Assembly (NCBI GenBank): GCA_027922465.2
Contig: BQMF02000144.1
Coordinates: forward strand, 248,001-312,000
Source of the DNA: Turritopsis dohrnii
Lineage: Eukaryota > Cnidaria > Hydrozoa > Anthoathecata > Oceaniidae
DNA: 64,000 bases
Reading direction: 5' to 3'
Shown here: one piece after another, positions 1-10,672 of the stretch
Numbering within the stretch: position 1 is the first letter of the stretch
Layout of the letters: each line of letters begins with the position of its first letter
The notes under the pieces: model-generated
Seen by the model: only the letters and a program-made list of their open reading frames with translations
Databases searched by the model: none
Told to the model about the DNA's origin: nothing
Made by a program: the position numbers and the translations under genes

Positions 1-476
1 AACAGCGGTCAGAACATTCATCCTTCTGTTATGCGTTACAGAATTAAAGGATTGTCCGTTGAGCAAAACAGATTGCTCTGCATACTGAACCAGTTCTTAC
101 AAATCTAGCTGGATTGTCGGATTCACAATTGCTTCTTCAATCCGAAACCACAATTTACTAAGTGGACCCATTGTGTCCCTTATTTTATCATGCAGCTTTT
201 TGTACACTGCATCCTGAGCCAAATCAAACCGTTTTCGCCTGTCTTCCATTAATTCTTGGTAGTATCCATTCAGGCTTGGAGGCTCTATCACATTATCTGG
301 AGCCGGGTTTGGAATAAGGACAGTTTCTTTTAAGTCTTTCCCTTTTACATAACAGGAAAAATACTTCGTGGCATATTCAGCCATTCAATGATCTCCTCTC
401 CGACATTAATAGGTTCATCTATTTCCTCTTGTACATGAGGTTGATTTTCATTATTATCTTCTGATGAACCCGACAT
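1..476 (-). pseudogene. Broken DIRS-like Gag remnant, cut by the window edge
   Basis: On the minus strand an ATG at 476-474 opens an acidic N-terminus. Near 390 the reading moves to another frame (open 384-97), which reads ...MGPLSKLWFRIEEAI. A stop lies at 97-99, after which the same frame continues to the window edge with ...AEQSVLLNGQ and HNRRMNVL. Glycine-proline-leucine-x-x-leucine-tryptophan followed by an LLGN/HxRRxxVL-like block resembles the Gag of DIRS/Ngaro tyrosine-recombinase retroelements (family recognised by eye). One frameshift and one stop make it non-functional. Its other ORFs, if any, lie outside the window. Confidence 0.45.
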
Positions 477-544
477 GATTGCAAAGGTAAAAGGCGATTC
501 AAAGATTGCAAAACCACAAAATTTTCTTGTCACGTCTGTTCCCT

Positions 545-960
545 TTGCGATTAAAATCGATCAAGGATGAGTATAGTCTGGTTTCGCTGTCCTACTTTTC
601 TTTTAAAAAATACATCGTCAACGAATCGCTTATAAAGTGGAGGGTTTAATGGTACTACAACATCGTACTCCAACTTTGTCAGGTAAATGTTGGACAGGAT
701 TACGGATAGAGGTCCTCCCATTGTACAACCGTCAACCTGTTTGTAGAATTCATCGTTAAATCTAAAAAGATTTTCCGTCGTCAATTTCTATAAAAGCTTC
801 TTGAATATTTTTTTTTACATATTACTGTTAATTTTCTTCTAACATAAATTTCGTCAAGGATGAAATTAATGGTATCATCCATTGGGACGTTTGTGAAAAC
901 AGATTCCACATCATAGGATACGTATTCCTCGTCATGATTTAACGGTGGTTGACTTTTTGA
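545..960 (-). pseudogene. Penelope-like element reverse transcriptase fragment
   Basis: Reading on the minus strand from about 960, the segment gives YVSYDVESVFTNVP, then DGCTMGGPLSVILSNIYLTK, then YKRFVDDVFF. These are consecutive Penelope-like RT motifs: the palm D, the QxDGxxMGxPLS block and the YxRYVDD-type catalytic box. The frame breaks near 790 (stop after a run of A on the minus strand) and again after 551, so this is a dead fragment of perhaps 140 codons. No GIY-YIG domain is attached here. Confidence 0.75.
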
Positions 961-989
961 TTATATCGGCAAAGTCCTGAGTATTTTTG

Positions 990-2629
990 GATTTCTGCGA
1001 AAGCAAGAAATACCTTAAAACCGGCTCTGTTCTTTTTGGATTTCTGCGACAGCAAGAAATACATTAAAACCAGCTTTGGTTTTTTCAAATCGCGTATACG
1101 CGAGGTGTTTGAAATGCAAATCGATTGTTGTGTAGCCAAAAAATGTATACTTCGTGCATCAGTTGACATGAAATCAATACATAAAGCGAACGTGCAGTAT
1201 CTTCAAAATGCCAGCGCAGTAACCCCACTTAGATTTCAAGGAATATTTTGTATATCAATATTTTGTAAACAGAGTGAAATAGGCGAGCTTTTGTTTTTTA
1301 AATGTCTATGGCTTGTGTTTCCGTTCGTTTGTACACATATGATGTTGGTTGTATTGCCTTTAAGTTCTGGATTAGTACAGCTCAGCTCAATGTCCTTCTC
1401 AACTCCAACATCAAAAATCTGTCTGCTGCATCACTTTTTTGACGTTTCTCTAGCTATTTAAATAAGTTTGTATGCCACCATTTGTTAGCCCAACAGTAAA
1501 AAATAGTTTTTATTTCTATTAACCTTTCATTTGTATATCAGTTTTTAACTTTTACTAATTACTACGATCAGCCTTCCTAATCACCATGCACCGTGCCAAC
1601 TACAAATTCAAACACTGCACATGTATTTGTGCAGATTTTTGTAAGTTTGGATCATGTATTGTTCATGATTGTTTGCTTTTTACAATGTAGGAATTCCTTT
1701 CGTAACTAGGAAGATATCTATATATATACACGTTAGTAGTAATGTTGCTTAAAATATGACCATTTTTTAGTAGTAATGTTGCTTAATTTGTTGCTAAGAA
1801 TTAATTCAAAAAATATGTGTTTCCAGTCTTGAAAATCTTTGTGTAAGCTTAAGTATTTAAGTATAAAGTGTAGGACATAGTACTTTAACTTAGTGTAACC
1901 ACCTAGTGTGGCAATTTTAAGAAATGTGCTGTAGCTATGCTAGTACTGCATTATTTCAAAATTTCATGTTGCTAATTTATGTAAGATCATTGTAAAACTG
2001 TTGCTTAACTTTTTGCTTATAAACATGTTGCTTATAAAAAAAAACGTGTATATATATACATATATCGAATGTTTAAGGCATATGATTTACGTATGTCATA
2101 ATCACTGACATCTGAAGGATCGCCTTAATATTATTTTTTGTCATTCAGATAAAATTTTACGTCATTGGTTCATGGTGGTACATATATACAAAGTTTCACA
2201 ATGCCCTGGATTGTACATGTAATTAAATTAATGTCATTTGTAAAAATCTTTCAATCTTAAAAATTTTATAAAAAGTTTTGATATATATATATACTGGTCT
2301 TGAACGTCAATTCAGGTAAAGAATGCTTGTAAATAAAAAACATGGCACCTGCGACATTATCAAACTAAATAAACTGTAACATATACCTTAATAACTTAAT
2401 AATCAAAGCATAGATTTCTGATTTCAGTTATGTTAGTTATATACGGTATAGGCTTTTATGTTTTTCTTTTTGTGCTTGTGATTTAGGAAATTTGTCAGGA
2501 AGCTTGGCAGCATTATACCGAATTCAGAAATTATAGAGCATATTATATATAAGTTACGTGCATAAACATGTAATTTTTGATGTTGATCTAAAATTCTTCC
2601 TTAACGTGATTTGTAAATATGCAAAGCAT
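990..2629 (+). repeat. Helentron-like repeat, copy 1 (duplicated 5' end)
   Basis: The 5' signature GATTTCTGCGAAAGCAAGAAA-type hairpin starts at 990 and again at 1039, a 49-bp tandem duplication of the end. Inside are diverged modules also found near 4.98, 9.09 and 45.98 kb (a CAGCTCAGCT block) and near 2.18 kb (a TTTCACAATGCCCTGG block). No convincing gene is seen; the 141-codon open frame at 1036-1461 starts in the repeat terminus and has no recognisable domain. Short (AT)n runs occur near 1.72, 2.05 and 2.28 kb. Confidence 0.45.
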
Positions 2630-3061
2630 TTCTTGTTCTTTTTTCTGCTGCCCAAACCTAGCGGTTTTTTGAAATTTCGTGCGTACATTTACATGAAAAC
2701 TACCAAAACATTCTTAACATTCAAAACATTCGTATTTTAGTATTTTGCCACTTTTTCACGAAAAAACAGACATTTGTCCCACTAAAAATACAATGGAGAA
2801 CTTCAGTTCCACCAAATTCGAAGCATATATTTTTAAAAGCTATATTTTTAAATGCTTAGTAGCTAGATTGGGTAGGTAGATACGTAGTTAGTTTGAAACA
2901 AAGTATTTCTGATGAGTTTTTCGCTTTTACTTTGTTTCTTAATTTTTTTTTTGTGTTATTTTTTCTTTTAGCTCTTTCATCGTTTCTTTTTTAAATAAAA
3001 CTGTCATATAAAATGTGTTGTAATGAAGGTAAACACACATGTAAAAAAAAAAAATAGAAAA

Positions 3062-3098
3062 TACATTTCGACCATCTCGGTCATCATCAGTCTACTAT
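3062..3098 (-). ncRNA. Hammerhead-ribozyme-like motif
   Basis: Minus strand: CTGATGA, one unpaired T, a GACC/GGTC stem with a 5-base loop, then GAAA. This matches the CUGANGA...GAAA hammerhead core. Flanking helix I can form about six pairs with wobble; helix III would be minimal. The extra base before helix II departs from the textbook core, so activity is uncertain. Confidence 0.35.
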
Positions 3099-3195
3099 AA
3101 CGTATAAAATGAATGTTGAAAAACTAAAAAATGCTATAAGAGCTACCTGAAAAAAGGTGTGAAAATCATTAGTACTATACAATAAAATGCCAATA

Positions 3196-4101
3196 TACAG
3201 TGTGTCCACCAGAAAGTGGGCACCTTGTTTAAAACACAAATAACTTTTCGAATTTTCAACAATACAATGCGGTTTTTATACCGTTGGATAGAGGATTTTT
3301 TGAGCTTTCCAAAAATATAAGTTGTTACTTATAGAAATTTTTATTTTAAAGAATATTAAGTATTTTTTGTTTCGATACGGTTGTTAATTTTGTAATGATC
3401 AATAAAACAGACTTTTAACGAGCAGTTAACCTTTTGTTTCGTTGAAACAACCGCTGTTGGTGGTGTTGTGCTAATTTTATCACGAAAATTTTTTAGAAGG
3501 CACAAACTTGTTTTCATTGTGTATTCCTTAAATTTTTTATCATGATTTAATAATTTCATATTCCTAAAGTATTGCCAAAATTTTTATAAGCGAGAAAACA
3601 AACTTTTTATGAAATTCATTTAATCATAAGAAAGAAAGTTTCATGAGACAAAAAGTTATGTAGCTGTTAATCAGGCTTTTAGACAACAGTTTCTGGGTAG
3701 AAATCCACCATCAAAAAGCACGAATCCAAGTTCTTAAATCTTTGTAAAAGAGTTTTACAAATCAAACTTTCATGTTTCAAGCTTGTAAAAGCGTAAAGTT
3801 TTCCTTGTATAAACGCAGCTTTATTACAATATTTTAGCTTTTTATGATTTCCCATGCTAATCGAGTCATTAACTCCTATTCAAGCAAGTGTTAATTGATC
3901 ATTATTGATTTAATGTCATGGTTTCATGGTAAAATCGATTATATTTCCCGAAAAATTGTTTTTTCTATGAAAAAGGTCATATATTTAGAAAGAGCAAAAA
4001 ATTTTCTTTCTGTTAATATAAAAATTGAAAAAAACGAGGACGAAAAACAAAAGATATACTTATTGAAAGTTAGGTGCCCACTTTCTCGTGGACACACTGT
4101 A
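3196..4101. mobile_element. Non-autonomous Tc1/mariner-type element, 0.9 kb
   Basis: Inverted ends of about 30 bp start TACAGTGTGTCCACC on the left and read TACAGTGTGTCCACG from the right, with conserved inner AGAAAGTGGGCACC. Both ends are flanked by TA (3194-3195 and 4102-4103), the target duplication expected for Tc1/mariner elements. The interior has no intact transposase; open frames of up to 76 codons show no DDE motif. Confidence 0.7.
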
Positions 4102-4528
4102 TACAACAAAAGATTACAATCTTAAAAAGTTAAAATGGAATTCCCAAGACTAAATAAAAGTTACAATGGAAAATATAGACATATAAAATGTGTATCCATG
4201 GTTACGATTCGCACCTTATGCGTATTTCTTTTCTTTGTATGTAAAAGCTTCTGTTGTTGTCCTATTTACACTTTTTAAAAGGTAAATTGCCATCATCCCT
4301 GGAAATGAACAAAAGTTGACAAACTTTCCAGCGGGATTAACTATTATAGTTCTATTTTTGATCTATAGCATATATCATTTATGCTTTCATGGATTCCTAG
4401 GGAGTGTGTGATCAAAAATGTGATGTTGTAATAGAAGTCATTCAATGTTCAAATTTCAAGAGTGTCACTAGTCTTTCATTTTTCATACTTCAGCTGGGTT
4501 TCCTTATGCCTACAAGGGCATCTTGTTG

Positions 4529-5835
4529 GATTTCTGCGTAAGCAAGAAAGCCTTTACGATCGTCTTTGTTTTTTAGATTTCTGCGAAAGCAAGAAAGCTA
4601 TTAAAACCGGCTTTGGTTTTTCGTTTTTTTCTTACTGTCCAAACCTAGCGATTTTTTGAAAATTCATGCGTGTGTTTACATGAAACCAAAAGGTCATGCA
4701 ACGCATGTCACCCAGCGAAGAAATCCTTTTAGATTTACAAGTTTCTTTGGACAATATTAAATGGATTTTTAAGAGCATATACATATTTTAAGATGAAAAC
4801 AAAATCTATAGAAGAAACTTCGAATTTTTTTGAACTGTGATCATACTTTTCTAAAGAAGATTTCAACATTTTGTAAACAGAAGAGTGAAACAGGTATACA
4901 TTTGTTGTTTGTTTTTAGGGAAAACACAAAACATCTTCGTTTATTTCATGTATGGGCTGTTATTCTTTTTAAGCTGTGGATACTGAAGCTCAGCTTAGAG
5001 TCCTCCTCAGCTCCAACATAAAAAATGTGGATCTACTAATGGTTTAAGGTAATGTTTTAATGTTTGATGATAATTTTTTAATGTTTTAATGTTTGATTTG
5101 TTTTTAAGTTATATATATTGTCAATGTCCTTTATTACAAATGGCTTTCCTAATTACAGTAGCGAATTCAAACATCTTCCAATTGCCTGTAAACTCAATAC
5201 ACAGCAAATCATGTAACAACCCAAAATTTTCCTTTCAGTTATATAAATATGTGTGTGTGGTGACTTAGAAGTTTAGAGCATGCATAGGTATTATATATTT
5301 TTTAAATGATCAAAATCTTTGTTTGATTTTTGTGTTTGCAATATTGGGAATTACGTTTGTAATTAAGGAGATTGATAGTATGTATCAAATGTTTAAAGTT
5401 TATGATTTGCGTACGTAGTCACTGTGTGACAGATTTCGTGTGACGTCATGTTATCGTTGCCAGTCCCATGCGCGGTTTTGGAGGCAAAAAAACATAAACA
5501 AACACGGAAAATGTATGAGAAATATTGAATAGACCTCCAAATATACACATAAAACATATCTTTGTTTTTGAAATTGCAAGAGCAACAAAGCCTTGTAAAA
5601 TATTGTTTTCTTGCGCTCGATGACTCTGCTTCGAAAAAAAATTGGCATTCATTAAATTATAGCTGATCAAGAAAAAATATCGTTTGATTGAAAATTTTTA
5701 TTCTCCCAATCAGATTTAAGAATTGCTTAACAAACACGTGAAGCTTTGCAATCTTTTTAATCATGTTTTGAAAGCGTTGTTACAAAAAATAAAAATCTTC
5801 CATTTCCAAACACGTGCATTCGTTTTCGACATAAA
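4529..5835 (+). repeat. Helentron-like repeat, copy 3
   Basis: Two 5' hairpin ends lie 47 bp apart (4529 and 4576), directly abutting the 3' end of copy 2, so copies 2 and 3 are head-to-tail. The following AAACCTAGCGATTTTTTGAA block and the CAGCTCAGCT module near 4990 match other copies. Beyond about 5.1 kb the sequence becomes AT-rich and unique. No gene is seen. Confidence 0.45.
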
Positions 5836-6240
5836 ATGGTGTGGGAAACATACTCTGGATATTATAAAAACTTAGAAAATGGTGATAAAGCACAGCATGT
5901 TAAGAAATTGACTCTCAACAATGGTGAACTACTTCAGACCCATACAGTATTACAGATGGTTGGGTTTCTGTTGCTCAATTACCAGACGTCACTTGGCCAG
6001 ACACATACAATTACCTTATCAATACACCCAGTGAGTTAAGAACAAATTAAAGGAAGATGCCATTACAGGCTTATAATTTCTTTATATCTACAAGATTCAA
6101 GATATTTACATATATGATATGAAAAGTCCAAGCAAATTCTGCTGTGTGAAGACATCTGATTTTACAATTAATGAAAAATCAATGTTTGTAGTTAAAAGAT
6201 TGAATTGGAAATTCCGGTGCAGAAAGCAATTTTTTTGATT
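5836..6240 (+). pseudogene. Relic of a YqaJ/SWIM-associated invertebrate protein family
   Basis: The frame begins MVWETYSGYYKNLENG and KLTLNNGELL, then after a frameshift near 5940 reads PYSITDGW, LPDVTWPDTYNYLINTPSE and, after further breaks, QAYNFFIS. I recognise this as the N-terminal block of a large family of proteins, common in cnidarian and mollusc genomes, that often carry SWIM and YqaJ-like nuclease domains and are dispersed like mobile DNA. Only the first 130 or so codons remain and they contain stops and shifts. Function of the family is not established. Confidence 0.4.
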
Positions 6241-8084
6241 CTTTGAAACATGTTTGTATCGAAACACATTTTCATTCTTGATATTGATTATAGCTTTCTT
6301 CAATCTGTGATTTTCTTTAATGCTGCGTCAAAGATCAATTCGATATTTTGAAAGCATGGCATTACTACTATTCAAATCATGTTTGGTTGATTGTAGTTCT
6401 TCATTTGTAGCTGCAATCTTCATTAAGGCTGTCCTTGTCTAAAAATAATACAATGTTTAAAAATTTTTAGCAACACCAAAAAATTAGAATGAATGTAAAA
6501 AAGAAAGCTTCACGAGCTTTTCACTTAAAAAATAAGATATCACTGCTGATCAGTGTGTATAAATCAGATGTTCTTTTTCAAGTTAGCAACAAAAAAAAAA
6601 TACTATGACAAAGACATTAGCAAAAATTCCCCAAACACATTATTCATAATTAAATCTCTACTGACCTTCTACGATATAGATTTTCATCATTGTCATCAAA
6701 AGTCTCCTCATCGTCATGATCTTTGGGTACTGGTTATGGCTAAAATGTTCTTTTGGTTATGTGTTCATACCTTTCAGTCTTTTGGTGGTCTGTATATCAG
6801 AACAGTTCTTGGAAAACACGAAGATGGATTAAACTTGTCATTAAACTTTTTGCCTATTAAAAAGAAAGTATGAACATTTCATAGTTTGTTTCACACGATA
6901 ATGGAAAATTGACATCTTTATTCATATGTCCATTGAACCTAAGCCAAATACATTTGTTGTGTTATGCAGTATTGACACTGTGTTGAGGTACAACAAACTA
7001 GAATAGTTGAGATATAATTAAATTACAAAGCTGAATTTCCTTAAAATCTGTTTAAGGCCACTCATTTCTCTTCATTTTACTAACCCATTACCTTTCCTTT
7101 TGATCATCTCTTTTCTTTGGTGGAAAGCGACAGAAAATCAACTCAGAAGAGCTTGTTTTTCTGTCTGTACATCCATATGCACAGCACGAACTTCGAATAA
7201 TGATATATTTTCATACACATATGAAAAAAAGTTGGAAATTACAAGTAAGTGAGCATTTATAACCTTCACATGTACTGTTTCGCTGCAAAAATGATGGAGG
7301 CAATCAATTTATTTTGCCTCCACTTTTTTGCACATGCGCGTTGCGCTTCGAAAAATGTAAACACAGAAATCCGTCTATAAACATAAGCTTATTTTGTACT
7401 CCCAAAAGAAGGGATGTTTTATGTCATTCAGATGTTATTAAGTTTATTGGTGGTGTATACGTATATGCAATGAAGTTTCGCATAGTGTCAATTACAGTTT
7501 CGCAATGCCTTTGGGTGCATATGAATGTAATCAGAAATGTAATGTTATGTTGTAAAAATCATTCAACCTTTCTTAAACTTCCTACAGATTTTTTTTAAAC
7601 TGATCATGAATTTCAACTTTGATGAAGAATGTAAGTGCATGCCATATTGTTAATCAAACTGAAACAGAAATTTCTGGTATGAGTTAATTATATTATGTAT
7701 GTTGATTTTAGTCGATATAAATGTATTTTGCATGACCAAAATTTATATGTTCTTGGAAAAGTGTTTTGAGTTTATGAGTTATGATCATACTCATTAAGAT
7801 ATCTGAAAAGATCCATGCATCTTTTATATTATTTTGTTTATTTTATTGGCAGTATATTTACATTATAATAAAGTTTCGCATTGTGTCAATTATGCCTTCG
7901 AAATGTCCTGAGAAGCACGTAATTAGGAATGTAATGTATTGTAGAAATTATTCAACCATTCAATGATTCAAAATCATTCAAGTTTCAAGAATGCTGTTAT
8001 AGTATTTCTTTTTTTTATATTTTCAGTTTCCATCTGATTTTGCAGAAATCTTTCTGCCCGTAAGGGCATCTTGTTGTTTTTTTT
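6241..8084 (+). repeat. AT-rich spacer with repeated 3' modules of the Helentron-like family
   Basis: A module reading roughly AAGTTTCGCATxGTGTCAAT followed by a match to ATTCAACC recurs near 7466 and 7866; related versions lie near 2177, 4366, 8452 and 9531. At 8042-8075 there is a complete 3' terminus: GCAGAAATC, a TGCCC-GTAA-GGGCA hairpin and TCTTGTT. No gene was recognised; the open frames at 6553-6873 and 7314-7598 show no domain or splice support. Confidence 0.4.
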
Positions 8085-8625
8085 CTGCTGTCCAAACCTA
8101 GCGGTTTTTTGAAATTTCGTGCGTACATTTACATGAAAACTACCAAAACATTCTTAACATTCAAAACATTCGTATTTTAGTATTTTGCCACTTTTTCAGG
8201 AAAAAACAGACATTTCTCCCACTAAAAATACAATGGAGAACTTCAGTTCACCCAAATTCGAAGCATATATTTTTAAAAGCTATATTTTTAAATGCTTAGT
8301 AGCTAGATTGGGTAGGTAGATACGTAGTTAGTTTTAAACAAAGTATTTCTGATGAGTTTTTCGCTTTTACTTTGTTTCTTAATTATTTTTTTTTCGAAAA
8401 AGTTTGTGTTATTTTTTCTTTTAGCTCTTACATCGTTTCTTTTTTTAAAAAACTGCATATATCAGTTATGCTTTCATGGATTCCTAGGAAGTGTGTGATC
8501 AAAAATGTGATGTTGTATTGTAGAAGTCATTCAATGTTCAAATTTCAAGAGTGTCACTAGTCTTTCATTTTTCATACTTCAGCTGGATTTCGCAGAAATC
8601 CTTATGCCTGCAAGGACATCTTGTT
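8085..8625 (+). repeat. Helentron-like repeat, copy 4 (continuous)
   Basis: It runs from the AAACCTAGCGGTTTTTTGAA block to a 3' end with GGATTTCGCAGAAATCC and a TGCCTGCAAGGACA hairpin ending TCTTGTT. It is the uninterrupted counterpart of 2630-4527 and so serves as an empty-site reference for the insertion at 3004-4368. Confidence 0.5.
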
Positions 8626-9744
8626 TTTTTTTATCTTACTGTCCAAACCTACGCATTTTTGTTTCTTAAATTTCATTGGTTCATAAAAAAGCCGTCTCAA
8701 TCGTGATTGGTGCATAATGCCCGATTTCTGCGAAACTTCAATAGCGACAGTTTATTGGCTTGATTTCCGCCATGTGGTCATCCGGGTATTTTTCGTTTGC
8801 ACGCCGTTTGCATAATGGCAGAAGAAACCCACATAGACTTCCACATTGATTGATCAATACTGAATAGATTTAAAAGAAGATTTACACTTTCAAAACCAAA
8901 AGTAAAGGGTAGACATTTATAATTATCTTACAATGATTCTACTGCGTTCATTCCTGTCTAAAAACAAGTTCTGAATGTTTTGTAAAAACAGTGTGTGCAA
9001 CTTTTATTTTTTGGAAAATGTCTGGGATTCTTTTAAGCCTTTCTAGATACAAAATACCGTTTGTTTCATGTGTGAGCTGTAGTGCTTTTTAAGCTCTGGA
9101 TACATACAGCTCAGCTCAGTTTCCTCTTCAGCTCCAACAACATAAAAGGAATGTCTTGTCTACCCTCTGCCTGTGCATCTCATTTTATGTTTGATGTTTC
9201 TCTAGCTATTTCAGCTTATATACTTGTATAGTTCTTGGCTGTATTATCAATGTCCTGAGTTAGGAATGGGGACTTACTGTTTACGATAGCAAATTGAAAC
9301 TTACCTTGATTGTCTGTAAATTCTAAATACTGGACATCTTTTAACGCAAATTTCTGTTTTCAGTTATAGTTTAGGTCATATTTTTCATAATCCTAATCTT
9401 TGTTTACTTCTTGTGTTTGGGAAGTCTTTTCATAATTAGGAAGATTGACCGTACATACATAATCACAGTGATATCTGAAAGCATATAAATTTGATGTTAT
9501 TTTGTTCATTAAGTTTATTAGAAGTTAATGTAAGGTTCGTAGTGTGTCAGTTATGCTTTCATAATGCCCTGGCGTGTATACGTTTATTGCTTTTTAAGTT
9601 TCTGAATCAATTTTTATAATCTTTTTTATGAAATTTAGTTCAGATAATGCATGTTTTAAAATTAAAAAGATGGCAATGACATATTGTTACTCGAATTAAA
9701 GCACAAATTTCTGTTTTTAGTTATGTATGTTGATTTTGTATGTA
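8626..9744 (+). repeat. Helentron-like repeat, copy 5, diverged
   Basis: It starts with TACTGTCCAAACCTACG directly after the 3' end of copy 4 and contains the CAGCTCAGCT module (about 9108) and the TTATGCTTTCATAATGCC module (about 9550). No coding sequence is recognised. Confidence 0.4.
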
Positions 9745-9905
9745 CAGTTTAACTCATGTAATTCGAACTCCTATAATTCGAATAATCATGTAAATCGAAC
9801 AAAGTCTTCGGTCCGTCCGAGTTTACCCTTATAAAGAAAACTCCTATAATTCGAATAATCATGTAAATCGAACAAATTTTGATTCGAATTACATGAGTTA
9901 AACTA
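9745..9905. mobile_element. Tigger/pogo-like MITE, 161 bp
   Basis: Ends CAGTTTAACTCATGTAATTC and its near-perfect inverse are flanked by TA (9743-9744 and 9906-9907). Inside, a 36-bp segment containing CCTATAATTCGAATAATCAT occurs twice in direct orientation. The CAG...TTAAC tip and TA duplication suggest the pogo branch of Tc1/mariner. Confidence 0.6.
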
Positions 9906-10140
9906 TATATATAGATGTATTTAGTATCATTAAAATCTACGCTTTCCTTTTTGTCCTTGTGAATTAGGAATTCTGTTAGGAAGATTGACAAGACATTAAA
10001 TTCATAACATTTACATTGACTTACATGCATACTCATTGTCTTATCTGAATTGATCACTGAATCCTTAATATCATTTCGTACCAACAAAATGAAGAACATT
10101 ATGTAATTAAGATATAATAAAGAGTAGAAATGTATTATTG

Positions 10141-10672
10141 GCTGCTGGGTGTAGTGGCGTGCACCTGTAATCTGGCTACTCAGAGGCTAAATTTCCGAAC
10201 GGTGGAGGTTTAATCCACAGGACGGACGTTTCACGGGTCTATCTGTGCAATATCACAATACTTCATAATAATACTTGTGGTGCACACAATGGATAAATAA
10301 CAACATCTATCCGAGCTGTGTGGAAGTCTAGTCTGCCGCACATTGTTAGTTGTTAGTTCGTCCTCAAGCATAGTGGTCGGGGTGAGGGTAAACTTAGATC
10401 CCATAACGCCTAGCTTGCCAAACGACAATGTGCGGCCGCTTCCAGCGTTGGATCTCTCACAGTAATAGTAGCACTTAAAAGTCTACAACTCAAAATGTGA
10501 GGCCCATACGTCAAATTCGGCGCCCGGCTTGTCCACTGGTTGTGGACCGCCCTGCTGGCTCACTGGCAATGCCCTAGGTTGGTACCAAGGAGAAACAGCT
10601 TACTTGCTTACTTACTTACTTGCCCTAGGTTGGTACCAAGGATAAACAGCTTACTTACTCACTTACTTACTT
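10141..10672 (+). repeat. SINE candidate with a 7SL (SRP RNA) Alu-domain head
   Basis: The first 90 or so bases follow the SRP RNA Alu domain in order: GCTGGGTGTAGTGGCGTG, then CCTGTAATC, GGCTACTC, AGAGGCT, then a GGTGGAGGTTTAATCCACAGG block that parallels the following 7SL helix and acts as a B-box-like element. The next 400 bases do not resemble the SRP S domain. The 3' end is a duplicated 50-bp unit (CCCTAGGTTGGTACCAAGGA) with CTTA simple-repeat tails. Head plus unrelated body plus simple tail is SINE architecture. A decayed SRP RNA pseudogene is the alternative. Confidence 0.55.

Larger units (their letters stand above)
3004..4368 (-). mobile_element. 5'-truncated Penelope-like 3' end carrying a nested DNA element
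   Basis: Comparison with the uninterrupted paralogue at 8085-8625 defines this insertion. Read on the minus strand it has a short open tail, then a non-coding 3' region with a hammerhead-like core (CTGATGA at 3090-3084, GAAA at 3069-3066) about 80 bases before its end. That is the same layout as the Penelope-like insertion at 14618-15224. A mariner-type element (3196-4101) sits inside it. Assignment to Penelope-like elements rests on the layout and the ribozyme-like motif, not on preserved coding sequence. Confidence 0.4.
2630..4527 (+). repeat. Helentron-like repeat, copy 2, interrupted
   Basis: Bases 2630-3003 and 4369-4527 match the continuous stretch 8085-8625 closely, so this copy is the same repeat with a 1.37-kb insertion at 3004-4368. 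The 3' end carries the family hairpin (GCCTACAAGGGC) followed by ATCTTGTT at 4527. No coding potential is visible. Confidence 0.55.

Noticed and set aside
1036..1461. 141-codon open frame as a gene
   Set aside because: It begins inside the Helentron-like 5' terminus, is made of repeat modules found elsewhere, and has no domain.
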